Positions 1 through 8,330 of a stretch of 64,000 bases of DNA are shown here, piece after piece (position 1 is the stretch's first letter; every line of letters starts with the position of its first letter). The notes below the pieces were generated by a model. That model did no database searches. It was not told the origin of the DNA and saw only the letters and a program-made list of their open reading frames with translations. The translations under genes were made by a program, and so were the position numbers. The stretch is from Algoriphagus iocasae. GTDB lineage: Bacteria; Bacteroidota; Bacteroidia; Cytophagales; Cyclobacteriaceae. The DNA is taken from the NCBI RefSeq assembly GCF_014206875.1, contig NZ_JACIJO010000002.1, forward strand, positions 496,001 to 560,000. Reading direction: 5' to 3'.

Positions 1-699
1 CTAAATCCCGAACCTGCTTCGGTCAGACTCAAGGTTAGAAACTCAAAAGGAGAGGTTATTTCTGCCGCTAGATCTTCGACTGGTGAATGGCTCCCTGATT
101 TAACCGAAATCTTTCCTGACTCTCAGGGGAAATTCCGTCTGGTTTTTGATCTATCAGGAAAGGCGGAAGGACTTTACACAATAACGCTTCGGGATGAGGC
201 AGATAGTACAGACCTTTGGTCCAAAGAGTATTTTTTGGCAGATGATTTCCCTAGTTCTTGTATCGGACTTTTTGAAATCAAATATGACCCAGCACCTGCT
301 CACCTATATGGCCCCAAAGAATATTATCAACTCAATTTTACAAGCCTAGAAAGTCTTTGGACCTATTTCATAGTAAATGGGAATGAAAAAATTGATTTGG
401 TCACGAGTAATCTATCTATTCAGGATGACGGGAATGAGGGATCTGTCCCATACGGCACTTACAATTTCAATCAAATAGGGGCGAGTCCAAATGTGGATAT
501 CAAACTCAATGGAAAAGAAACGGTCGTTTTCCGCTCCCAATCGAAGATTCCCTACTTCGAAATCCCTAAGCTAAATCTCAAGCTGGTCAAATCACCAGGA
601 AATCAAGTATTGATTCCTAACCTACCCAATCCCTCTAGATCAGCGGCAACAAAGGATTCCGGTGGTGAAATCAACACAGAAATATATGTATACATCTAG
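1..699 (+). CDS. eCIS cap/tube-terminator-like protein (Pvc16-type), 5' partial
   Basis: The frame is open from base 1 to the TAG at 697-699, so the start lies outside the window; an internal TTG at 235 is not needed as a start. The 232 visible residues look beta-rich, with an Ig-like stretch near the beginning and a C-terminal part ending in GGEINTEIYVYI. No catalytic motif is visible. It sits 14 bp upstream of the first sheath gene, where many Bacteroidota eCIS loci carry DUF4255/Pvc16-type proteins that cap the tube and sheath. Function is inferred mainly from position; the DUF4255 domain itself would lie in the missing N-terminal part. Confidence 0.6.
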   Translation, partial: LNPEPASVRLKVRNSKGEVISAARSSTGEWLPDLTEIFPDSQGKFRLVFDLSGKAEGLYTITLRDEADSTDLWSKEYFLADDFPSSCIGLFEIKYDPAPAHLYGPKEYYQLNFTSLESLWTYFIVNGNEKIDLVTSNLSIQDDGNEGSVPYGTYNFNQIGASPNVDIKLNGKETVVFRSQSKIPYFEIPKLNLKLVKSPGNQVLIPNLPNPSRSAATKDSGGEINTEIYVYI

Positions 700-713
700 T
701 AAATAAATCGAAA

Positions 714-2456
714 ATGGCAGACTTTAAAACCCCAGGGGTTTATGTTCAGGAAATATCAACCCTCCCCGCATCTATTGCTCCGGTTGCCACGGCGATCCCG
801 GCCTTTGTCGGTTATACCGCATCGAGAACAAAGAATGGAGAAACTCTCCCGATCAATAAACCGGTGCGTATTACCTCTTACCTCGAATACAAAGAGATTT
901 TTGGAGAATCTTATCCTGAAGATTATGGTGTTACATTGACATTAGATGCAGATGGGAATACCCAGGTCGCTATCAATGATCCGACTAATTTTTCTCCATA
1001 CCGGATGACCTACCAGCTTTATATGTATTTCAACAATGGAGGCGGTCCATGTTATATTGTGTCAGTAGGAGCTATGGATCCTGGTCCAAATCCTGCCCCA
1101 ACATCCATTGTAGCTACGGCTTTGGCTGCAGGAATAAAAGCCCTGGAAGAAGAGGATGAACCAACACTTTTAGTGGTTCCTGAAGCTGTGATTTTAAGTA
1201 CAGTCGATAGAAAAACGATACATGACAGTCTTTTAGCCCAGTGTGAAAAGCTTCAAGATCGATTTGCGATTATGGATGCTCTTCACATTTCAGGTCAAAC
1301 TGTAGCTGAAGATGGTGCTACTTTTAGGTCAGAGGTAGGAACGAGTGATTTGAAATATGGAGCAGCCTATTATCCTTCTCTTAAAACTTCACTTTATAAA
1401 TATTATTCAGAAAGTAAGCTTACCATTACAGACAATCGTGGTGGAGCTGGACTAGGTCCATTTCACAACAAGAGTCTATTTGCATTGGGAAATGGAGATG
1501 CCTTTGCGACAGCCACAATACGAATAAATAATACTCCAAATATTACAGGTGATGTATTCACTATTGGAGGCACAGCTTATACTGCAGGCACTTCTTTTAC
1601 TCCTGGAGCTACAGACATCAATACAGCTGATGCGCTGCTAGCTGCAATCAATGCAACGGCAGACCCTCTTTTTACAGCATCCCGTACACCTTCAACCTCC
1701 ACACTTACATTAGTTGCTACTAATTCGGGAATCGATGGAGCTTCCATTCCTTTGACTTATGTGGATGATAGCGATAACGGTGGAGCGGTGGTATCTGGAG
1801 CAGGCACTTTTTCTTGGCAAGCTCCAGACAAAACACTTTACAATACCATCATAGCCAAGCTTCAGTCCAAAAAAATGGAATTGTATCCAAGTGCTTCTAT
1901 GGCCGGAATCTGTGCCAGAGTGGATCGTCAGCGCGGAGTATGGAAAGCTCCTGCCAACGTGGACGTTCGCGGGGTAAGTAGACCTGTTGTCCTTGTAAAT
2001 GCCGAAGATCAAGGTTTGCTCAATGTGGATCCAACTTCCGGAAAATCTATCAATGCCATTCGCTTCTTCCAAGGAAAAGGAAACTTGGTTTGGGGAGCAA
2101 GAACCTTAGCCGGAAATGATAATGAGTGGAAATATATCCCAGTTAGGCGTCTTTACATCTTTGTTGAGGAATCCGTGAAAAAAGCTACCGAATTTGTGGT
2201 TTTCGAACCCAATGACGCAAATACTTGGCTACGGGTAAAAACCATGATTGAAAACTTCCTAAGCAATTTATGGAGGGACGGAGCATTGGCGGGAGCAAAG
2301 CCAGAAGATGCATTTTTTGTAAACGTAGGGCTTGGCAAGACCATGACAGCCTTGGATATTTTGGAAGGCAGACTCATCGTAGAAATCGGAATGGCGGCAG
2401 TAAGACCGGCAGAATTCATCATCCTGAAGTTTTCTCATAAGCTACAGGAATCCTAA
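714..2456 (+). CDS. Contractile tail sheath protein 1, with insertion domain
   Basis: Sheath subunit of an extracellular contractile injection system (Pvc2-4 / T4 gp18 family), which stores the energy that drives the inner tube. The N-terminus MADFKTPGVYVQEISTLPAS is the standard sheath opening. The C-terminal part (about residues 395-580) contains ARVDRQRGVWKAPANVDVRG and LAGNDNEWKYIPVRRLYIF and ends LKFSHKLQES, nearly matching the next gene. Residues about 257-367 form an extra block absent from the paralogue: low in charge, Gly/Ala/Thr-rich, beta-type, resembling phage surface decoration domains. Length 580 aa against 494 aa for sheath 2. Strong family call. Confidence 0.95.
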   Translation: MADFKTPGVYVQEISTLPASIAPVATAIPAFVGYTASRTKNGETLPINKPVRITSYLEYKEIFGESYPEDYGVTLTLDADGNTQVAINDPTNFSPYRMTYQLYMYFNNGGGPCYIVSVGAMDPGPNPAPTSIVATALAAGIKALEEEDEPTLLVVPEAVILSTVDRKTIHDSLLAQCEKLQDRFAIMDALHISGQTVAEDGATFRSEVGTSDLKYGAAYYPSLKTSLYKYYSESKLTITDNRGGAGLGPFHNKSLFALGNGDAFATATIRINNTPNITGDVFTIGGTAYTAGTSFTPGATDINTADALLAAINATADPLFTASRTPSTSTLTLVATNSGIDGASIPLTYVDDSDNGGAVVSGAGTFSWQAPDKTLYNTIIAKLQSKKMELYPSASMAGICARVDRQRGVWKAPANVDVRGVSRPVVLVNAEDQGLLNVDPTSGKSINAIRFFQGKGNLVWGARTLAGNDNEWKYIPVRRLYIFVEESVKKATEFVVFEPNDANTWLRVKTMIENFLSNLWRDGALAGAKPEDAFFVNVGLGKTMTALDILEGRLIVEIGMAAVRPAEFIILKFSHKLQES

Positions 2457-2482
2457 TCTTTTAAACATTAAATAAACAAGCC

Positions 2483-3967
2483 ATGGCAAGTCAATCTACC
2501 CCCGGTGTTTACATACAAGAGATCACCACACTTCCTGCTTCTGTAGCATCTGTGGAAACTGCCATCCCTGCTTTTATCGGACATACCGAAATCGCTATCA
2601 AGGATGGAGAAAGCGTCAAAACCATTCCAACACGCATCACCAGCATGCTGGAGTTTGAAACAATTTTTGGCAAAGCAAACCCCGAAGCTTTTACCATTAC
2701 TGTCGAAGACACTTATCCGGGCTCCCAGGGAACTCCTGGAAAGATGGAAAGCAGAAAAGTCAGTGCAGTTCCTCCAGCAACGCCTAGTCCCTACAAGCTT
2801 TACTACTCCTTACAGATGTATTTTTCGAATGGTGGGGGACCTTGCTACATCGTCTCAGTCAATGACTTCGGCAATTTGCCTGCAAAAGGTGATTCCACTG
2901 ATGAGGATTCTCTTTTGGGTGGTTTGGAAGCATTAAAAGGAGTGGATGAACCAACTTTGATCGTCTTTCCTGATGTCATTGAGGCGGTACTCCCAGATAC
3001 AACGGGATCTGTATACAAGGACATTTACGATGCTGCATTGGCACAATGTGAATCTTTGAAAGACAGATTCGTGATAATCGATGTAAAAGATGTTACCGCA
3101 GATCCATTCGCCGATGCCCAGAATTTCAGAGACAATTGCATTGGTATTTCAAATCTAAAGTATGGAGCAGCCTATTATCCTAACCTAAGCAGTGCATTAA
3201 ATTATGCCTTCTCTCCTACTGATCAAACGATCACCCACACCAATATTTATAACGGAGGTGGGGCTAATGACGCAGGAGTTCATGATACTTTGCCACTGGA
3301 AGCAAGCAATCCTGCAGATCCAAGTGTTCTTAAAAACGATCCAAGTTTGTACCGATCTATTATTGCCGAAATCAATAAAAGCTATATCACTTTACCTCCT
3401 TCAGGAGCAGTTGCTGGAATCTATGCAAGAGTAGACCGTCAACGTGGTGTTTGGAAGGCTCCTGCAAATGTAGATGTAAGAACAGTCATAGGGCCTTCCA
3501 GAAAAGTGTCTCATGATCAACAAGCAGACCTAAATGTGGATGCCACTTCAGGAAAATCCATCAATGCCATCAGAACTTTTACTGGCAAAGGGACTCTCGT
3601 TTGGGGAGCAAGGACTTTAGCAGGAAATGATAATGAATGGCGATATGTCCCTGTAAGAAGACTCTACATTTTTATTGAGGAGTCAGTCAAAAAGGCAACT
3701 GAGTTTGTGGTCTTTGAGCCAAATGATGCTAATACCTGGCTAAGAACCAAAACCATGATAGAAAACTTCCTCTCCAAACTATGGAGAGATGGAGCTTTGG
3801 CCGGAGCAAAACCGGATGAAGCATTTTTTGTAAAAGTTGGATTGGGACAGACCATGTCAGCACAAGACATTCTGGAAGGTAGACTGATCATAGAAATCGG
3901 ATTGGCAGCAGTTCGTCCTGCCGAATTTATTATCCTGAAATTCTCACATAAGCTTCAGGAATCCTAA
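2483..3967 (+). CDS. Contractile tail sheath protein 2
   Basis: Second sheath paralogue, 494 aa, 26 bp after sheath 1. It shares the STPGVYIQEITTLPAS N-terminus, the VDRQRGVWKAPANVDVR motif and an almost identical last 120 residues with sheath 1, but has only a short linker where sheath 1 carries its extra domain. Paired or triple sheath genes are usual in eCIS (Pvc2, Pvc3, Pvc4), where one forms the bulk sheath and another can form the baseplate-proximal ring. Which copy does which here cannot be read from the sequence. Confidence 0.95.
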   Translation: MASQSTPGVYIQEITTLPASVASVETAIPAFIGHTEIAIKDGESVKTIPTRITSMLEFETIFGKANPEAFTITVEDTYPGSQGTPGKMESRKVSAVPPATPSPYKLYYSLQMYFSNGGGPCYIVSVNDFGNLPAKGDSTDEDSLLGGLEALKGVDEPTLIVFPDVIEAVLPDTTGSVYKDIYDAALAQCESLKDRFVIIDVKDVTADPFADAQNFRDNCIGISNLKYGAAYYPNLSSALNYAFSPTDQTITHTNIYNGGGANDAGVHDTLPLEASNPADPSVLKNDPSLYRSIIAEINKSYITLPPSGAVAGIYARVDRQRGVWKAPANVDVRTVIGPSRKVSHDQQADLNVDATSGKSINAIRTFTGKGTLVWGARTLAGNDNEWRYVPVRRLYIFIEESVKKATEFVVFEPNDANTWLRTKTMIENFLSKLWRDGALAGAKPDEAFFVKVGLGQTMSAQDILEGRLIIEIGLAAVRPAEFIILKFSHKLQES

Positions 3968-4005
3968 ACTTAAAAATCAAGAACAGAAATTAAAATCATA
4001 CAATT

Positions 4006-4440
4006 ATGGCAGTAGCATATCCAGTTTCCGTCTTTCATTTTCAGGTAGAATGGGGCGGTTCACGCATCGGTTTCACAGAAGTATCTGGCCTGACTGTGGA
4101 GCTTCAAAGCATAGATTACCGGGAAGGTAGTTCCCTGGAATATCATGTGAGCAAAATGCCAGGTATTCCCCAATACTCAAACATTACTTTGAAAAGAGGC
4201 ATTTTCCGAGCTGACAATGAATTTTTCCAGTGGCTCAATACCGTCAAAATGAACAACATCGAAAGACGGGATTTAACCATCAGCTTACTCAATGAAGAGC
4301 ATGAGCCGGTAATGGTTTGGAAAGTCAAAGAAGCTTGGCCTTGCAAAGTGGAAGGTCCATCTCTGAATTCTACTGGGAATGAAGTGGCCATAGAAAGCAT
4401 TGAGCTATGCCACGAAGGCCTGGCTATAGAGACTCCATAA
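4006..4440 (+). CDS. eCIS inner tube protein
   Basis: T4 gp19 / Hcp-like tube protein (Pvc1/Pvc5 family), 144 aa, which stacks as hexameric rings inside the sheath. The family signature FTEVSGLTVELQSIDYREG near residue 25 and the ITLKRGIF motif near residue 62 are clear, followed by a beta-hairpin region and a C-terminal ESIELCHEGL strand. It starts 38 bp after sheath 2 and is followed 4 bp later by a divergent relative. It is the likely main tube subunit because it is the shorter, canonical form. Confidence 0.93.
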   Translation: MAVAYPVSVFHFQVEWGGSRIGFTEVSGLTVELQSIDYREGSSLEYHVSKMPGIPQYSNITLKRGIFRADNEFFQWLNTVKMNNIERRDLTISLLNEEHEPVMVWKVKEAWPCKVEGPSLNSTGNEVAIESIELCHEGLAIETP

Positions 4441-4444
4441 TTCT

Positions 4445-4915
4445 ATGGCTTTATTTTATCCACCTACTGGCTTTCATTTCCTGGTTCGCTTTGAAGGGTT
4501 GCTACTAAAATATCCAGCAATGCCGGATTTTGGATTCCAGGAGGTTTCCGGTTTGAGCGTAGAAATCGGGGTGGAGGAATATGCGGAAGGAGGAGAAAAC
4601 CGCTTCAAACATAGAATGCCAAATCCGGTCTCCTACCCCAACTTGGTATTAAAACGGGGGATGGCCATCAGCTCCCAGATTGCAAAATGGTTTAAGGACA
4701 GCGTGGAAGGCTTTGAATTTGAAGCGCAGGACATTACGGTTATTCTTTTGAGTCCCGAAAAACTGCCTTTGCAAGCCTGGAATTTTGTCAATGCCTGGCC
4801 AGTGAAATGGTCCATCGAAGGATTCAATGCGATGGAAAACACCATGATGATCGAAAACATAGAATTCGCTTATCAATACTATCGAAGAATCAGTCCAGAC
4901 GATCTTTTGCCATAA
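4445..4915 (+). CDS. eCIS tube-like protein (tube initiator candidate)
   Basis: Paralogue of the preceding tube protein, 156 aa, with the same skeleton: FQEVSGLSVEIGVEEYAEGG near residue 33, LVLKRGMA near residue 66, and a terminal IENIEFAYQYYRRI strand. It carries an extra N-terminal segment (LKYPAMPDFG) relative to the canonical tube. In Pvc-type loci a second gp19-like gene (Pvc5) makes the first ring between hub and tube, and this one has that position. The assignment to the initiator role is inference from length and order. Confidence 0.88.
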   Translation: MALFYPPTGFHFLVRFEGLLLKYPAMPDFGFQEVSGLSVEIGVEEYAEGGENRFKHRMPNPVSYPNLVLKRGMAISSQIAKWFKDSVEGFEFEAQDITVILLSPEKLPLQAWNFVNAWPVKWSIEGFNAMENTMMIENIEFAYQYYRRISPDDLLP

Positions 4916-4918
4916 ATC

Positions 4919-5074
4919 ATGCCCATAGAAATCAAAGAGCTAATCATTAGAACCACTGTGGACGCTGCAGAATCCAGTCCCACTGGAAAAGGTAATAAGA
5001 AACCTGATACCAGTGCTGTAATGGATGGAATCCGCGAACTCAGCAGATTGATCAAAGAAAAGAACGAAAGGTAA
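4919..5074 (+). CDS. Small eCIS-associated protein, DUF5908-like
   Basis: A 51-aa ORF starting ATG 3 bp after the second tube gene, beginning MPIEIKELIIRTTVD and ending in a charged helix (RELSRLIKEKNER). The PIEI+EL+I+ opening followed by a Gly/Lys/Pro linker matches the DUF5908 family, short proteins found repeatedly at this position between tube and LysM genes in Bacteroidota eCIS. It is compact, in phase with operon spacing (12 bp before the next ATG) and has no competing ORF. The corresponding Pvc6-type role is not known to me; function is open. Confidence 0.8.
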   Translation: MPIEIKELIIRTTVDAAESSPTGKGNKKPDTSAVMDGIRELSRLIKEKNER

Positions 5075-5086
5075 AACAAACTCAGC

Positions 5087-5878
5087 ATGTCACTGAATGA
5101 TATTTTTTCTCAAAAAGGAGGTCTTGAAAAGCTAAAAATCACAGCTTTTAAGGATGAGGAGTACAATGAAGCCACTGCTACCTATGTGGTCATGTATAAT
5201 CCTACCACCTTTTCGCAGGAATTCAAGTCCAAGTGGATTCCCGAAGAAGGTCCTGCCGACGGTAAACAATACCAGTTCAGAACATTGGAGTCAGATTCAG
5301 TTTCTTTCGAATTTCTTTTTGACGCCAGCGCAGCTTCCCCTCCAAGTGCTGATAAACCGGGAGATACAAATTTTGATTATCTGGGTGATGATAAACCTAA
5401 TCTGGAAAGCATCAGTGGGAATAAAATCAATGCGATTGACATTATCAGCAAAGACAAGCATGTGGATGGGGCAATCCGGAAATTTCTGGATATCACCCAA
5501 AACATCCAGTCTGATACCCACAAGCCAAATTACCTGCAGATCAATTGGGGGGCCTATCAATTCCGGGGAGTTTTGGCCACCGCAACCATCAATTACAAGC
5601 TTTTCAATGCATCTGGTTTACCGATAAGAGCGACCGTTTCTGCAAATTTTGACCAATCACTTTCACGACAGGAGCAAGCCGCGACCACAGCCAGAAACTC
5701 GCCTGACCTAACTCATGAAAGAACCGTGAAATCAGGAGACACGCTACTTCTCATGTGCAAAAGAATTTACGGAACCCAGGAATATTACCTAGAAGTCGCC
5801 AAAGCAAACAACCTTAAAAATTTCAGAAAACTGATCCCAGGCCAGAAACTCATTTTTCCACCCTTAGCGAAATCGTAA
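5087..5878 (+). CDS. eCIS baseplate hub protein with C-terminal LysM (Pvc7-like)
   Basis: 263 aa. The N-terminal about 200 residues have a gp19-related tube/hub fold (VVMYNPTTFSQEFKSKW, then LQINWGAYQFRGVLATATI and a final beta strand). A LysM domain occupies residues about 212-262 (TVKSGDTLLLMCKRIYGTQ ... IPGQKLIFPP). This is the Pvc7 / gp53-like layout: the LysM domain contributes to the baseplate ring joining sheath initiation to the spike hub and is not usually a peptidoglycan hydrolase part. It lies 1 bp upstream of the spike gene. Confidence 0.9.
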   Translation: MSLNDIFSQKGGLEKLKITAFKDEEYNEATATYVVMYNPTTFSQEFKSKWIPEEGPADGKQYQFRTLESDSVSFEFLFDASAASPPSADKPGDTNFDYLGDDKPNLESISGNKINAIDIISKDKHVDGAIRKFLDITQNIQSDTHKPNYLQINWGAYQFRGVLATATINYKLFNASGLPIRATVSANFDQSLSRQEQAATTARNSPDLTHERTVKSGDTLLLMCKRIYGTQEYYLEVAKANNLKNFRKLIPGQKLIFPPLAKS

Positions 5879-5879
5879 T

Positions 5880-7634
5880 ATGCCATTAGTACCTACATCA
5901 GCTGAAACACAGCAGGACTTAGCCACCTTTAAGATTTTCTCAGATGGTGAGCAAGTACCACCATCTGTTGGGGTGGCGATGATCGCTGTGCGCAAAGCTG
6001 TAAACAAAATTCCAACAGCCAAATTGGTGCTTTTTGATGGTGATATTGCTACAGGAGAGTTTCAATTGAGTGAAGGAGAGCTTTTCAAACCAGGGGTTAA
6101 GCTTAAAATTGATGCGGGATATCACAACTTAGAAGAGACCATTTTTGAAGGAATAATTATCAAACATGGTTTGGAGATCAATCCTGAAAAAGCTTCCAGA
6201 TTGATTCTCGAGCTTCGGGATCCTGTCATCAAAATGACAGTGGGGAGAAAGAACAAGTATTTTTTTGAGAGCTCTGATAGCGATGTCATGGAAGAACTGA
6301 TCGGAAAATATTCAGATCTCTCAGCAGATGTAGAAAGCACCAGTTTGACTCATGCTGAAATCGTGCAATACCATGCAACGGACTGGGATTTTATCATGAG
6401 CAGAGCAGATGCAAATGGGAAAATCATTACCACAGAAGCAGGAACAGTCACTATCCAAAAGCCTCAGACCAGTGCGGATCCGGTCCTAGAACTCCAATAC
6501 GGAGATAATGTAGTAGAATTTGAAGCTGACATGGATGCGCGACAGCAGTACAGCGCTACTAAAGGCCTAAGCTGGGATTTTATCAAGCAAGAAATAGCCG
6601 AAAAAGAAGGAGCTGATCCCGGCAATATCTCTCCTGGGGATATCAGTGGAGATGATCTCGCAGCCGTGATTGGCTTGGAATCCTTCCAAATGCAACATGG
6701 AGGTCTCTTAGCAGATGAAGAATTACAGGCCTGGACGGACGCAGGATTAATGCGGAGTCGATTGGCAAAAATACAGGGAAGAGTCAAGCTCCTAGGTGAC
6801 AACACAGTGAAGCCTGGGGATATGGTGGAGCTTAAAGGTTTTGGAAGCAGGTTCAATGGAAAAGCATTTGTTTCCTCTGTTTACCACGAGTTTTCACCAA
6901 ACCAAAAATGGTTTACACATCTGGGCTTAGGCCTAGATCCGAAATGGTTTTCACAGGAATATGACGACATCATAGATGTCGCTGCTTCTGGCTTGTTGCC
7001 AGCGGTAAAAGGACTTCACATCGGAATAGTTACCGCCTTGGAGGGAGATCCCGATGGGGAAAATAGAATTCAGGTAAAGCTTCCCATGATCAGTTTAGAA
7101 GAAGATGGAATCTGGGCTAGATATGCATCTCCAGACGCTGGAAATGAACGGGGAATTTACTTCAGACCAGAGTTGGACGATGAAGTAATAGTAGCTTTTA
7201 TCAATGAAGATCCTAGAGATCCGGTGGTTTTGGGAATGCTTCACAGCAGTAGCAAACCAGCACCTTTTGAAGCCGCAGATGACAATCACGAAAAGGGAAT
7301 TGTGACGCGGGAAAAACTCAAAGTAGTATTTAATGACGAAAAGAAAACCATAGACATAGAGACTCCTAATGGGAATAAGCTACAGTTCACTGATGAGGAT
7401 GGAGCCATTCTTTTAGAAGATGAAAATGGAAATAAAATAAGCATGAATGCAGATGGGATTACCATCGAAAGTGCCAAAGATCTGATTTTAAAAGCCAGTG
7501 GTGACATCAGCATGGAAGGCACAGGAATAGAAATAAAAGCAAGTGCACAACTGAAAGCTGAAGGATCTGCCGGAGCAGAAGTTTCATCTGGAGGTCAGAC
7601 AGTCATATCAGGATCATTAGTACAAATCAATTAA
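5880..7634 (+). CDS. eCIS spike protein, VgrG/gp27-gp5-like (Pvc8)
   Basis: 584 aa trimeric spike hub. Residues 1 to about 370 resemble gp27/phage GpD (LILELRDPVIKMTVG, GDMVELKGFGSRFNGKAF). An OB-fold gp5-like domain follows at about 378-465 (HIGIVTALEGDPDGENRIQV, then EVIVAFINEDPRDPVVLGML). The C-terminus from about residue 485 is a repetitive strand-rich segment typical of a triple beta-helix needle (KLQFTDEDGAILLEDENGN and onward). No lysozyme domain is inserted. It directly precedes the PAAR tip gene, which caps such needles. Confidence 0.94.
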   Translation: MPLVPTSAETQQDLATFKIFSDGEQVPPSVGVAMIAVRKAVNKIPTAKLVLFDGDIATGEFQLSEGELFKPGVKLKIDAGYHNLEETIFEGIIIKHGLEINPEKASRLILELRDPVIKMTVGRKNKYFFESSDSDVMEELIGKYSDLSADVESTSLTHAEIVQYHATDWDFIMSRADANGKIITTEAGTVTIQKPQTSADPVLELQYGDNVVEFEADMDARQQYSATKGLSWDFIKQEIAEKEGADPGNISPGDISGDDLAAVIGLESFQMQHGGLLADEELQAWTDAGLMRSRLAKIQGRVKLLGDNTVKPGDMVELKGFGSRFNGKAFVSSVYHEFSPNQKWFTHLGLGLDPKWFSQEYDDIIDVAASGLLPAVKGLHIGIVTALEGDPDGENRIQVKLPMISLEEDGIWARYASPDAGNERGIYFRPELDDEVIVAFINEDPRDPVVLGMLHSSSKPAPFEAADDNHEKGIVTREKLKVVFNDEKKTIDIETPNGNKLQFTDEDGAILLEDENGNKISMNADGITIESAKDLILKASGDISMEGTGIEIKASAQLKAEGSAGAEVSSGGQTVISGSLVQIN

Positions 7635-7636
7635 AT

Positions 7637-7915
7637 ATGCCAGCAGCAGCAAGATTTGGAGACTTAAGTACACACGGCGGATCGATTATCGGTCCTGGAG
7701 TTCCCACCGTCTTGATCGGGGGATTGCCCGCAGCAGTCATGGGAGACAATCATTCTTGTGCCTTACCTCCCAATGCACATCAGCCTACCGTTAGCCCGTT
7801 TTTGGCAGGAAGCGCCACTGTTTTGATTGGCGGAGTGCCCGCATTAAGAGTTGGTGATTCATGCGTTTGTGGCGCCTCACCGGCGGTAGGAGAACCAACT
7901 GTAATCATAGGATGA
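7637..7915 (+). CDS. PAAR-domain spike tip protein (Pvc10-like)
   Basis: 92 aa, starting 2 bp after the spike stop codon. It opens with the PAARFGDLSTHGG motif and repeats the pattern with VLIGGVPALRVGDSCVCGA. His and Cys residues (H13, H38, H48, C79, C81) are placed to bind one metal ion at the cone apex, as in PAAR proteins that sharpen VgrG spikes. The full-length domain has no C-terminal toxin extension, so cargo is not carried by fusion at the tip. Confidence 0.94.
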   Translation: MPAAARFGDLSTHGGSIIGPGVPTVLIGGLPAAVMGDNHSCALPPNAHQPTVSPFLAGSATVLIGGVPALRVGDSCVCGASPAVGEPTVIIG

Positions 7916-7916
7916 C

Positions 7917-8330
7917 ATGGAAGAAGAAAAATCATTTTTAGGGAGAGGTTGGGCATTTCCGGTAAGTTTTAGTCTGGAAAGTCAACAAGTCCGCCTTGCA
8001 GAAAACGAGGAGGATATTCAGCAAAGCCTGATCATTTTGCTCAATACAACTTTGGGGGAACGTGTCATGCGACCAGATTATGGCGCAAATATGGAAGATC
8101 TGCTCTTCGAAGCGCTCAATGTCACCACGGCAAATATGATTGCGAACCGGATAAAACAGGCGATCCTTTACCATGAACCAAGAGTGAAAACAGAGGACAT
8201 TGATTTAAGGCCGAATTATAATGAAGGTAGAATTGAAGTAGTAGTCAGCTATCTGATAATCGCCACCAATAATAGAAGAAACCTAGTCTATCCATACCTC
8301 TTTACCGAAGCAACTGATCTGAAATTATGA
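7917..8330 (+). CDS. Baseplate wedge protein, gp25-like (Pvc9)
   Basis: 137 aa, one base after the PAAR gene and overlapping the next gene by ATGA. The motif DIQQSLIILLNTTLGERVMR with RPDYG is the hallmark of gp25/GPW family proteins, and a C-terminal segment IEVVVSYLIIATNNRRNLVY completes the beta sheet. In contractile systems it bridges the sheath to the baseplate wedge and nucleates sheath assembly. Length matches the family. Confidence 0.94.
   Translation: MEEEKSFLGRGWAFPVSFSLESQQVRLAENEEDIQQSLIILLNTTLGERVMRPDYGANMEDLLFEALNVTTANMIANRIKQAILYHEPRVKTEDIDLRPNYNEGRIEVVVSYLIIATNNRRNLVYPYLFTEATDLKL

Noticed and set aside
235..699. Separate gene starting at TTG 235
   Set aside because: The frame is open from base 1 through 235 with sensible protein sequence, so the TTG is internal to a gene that begins before the window.
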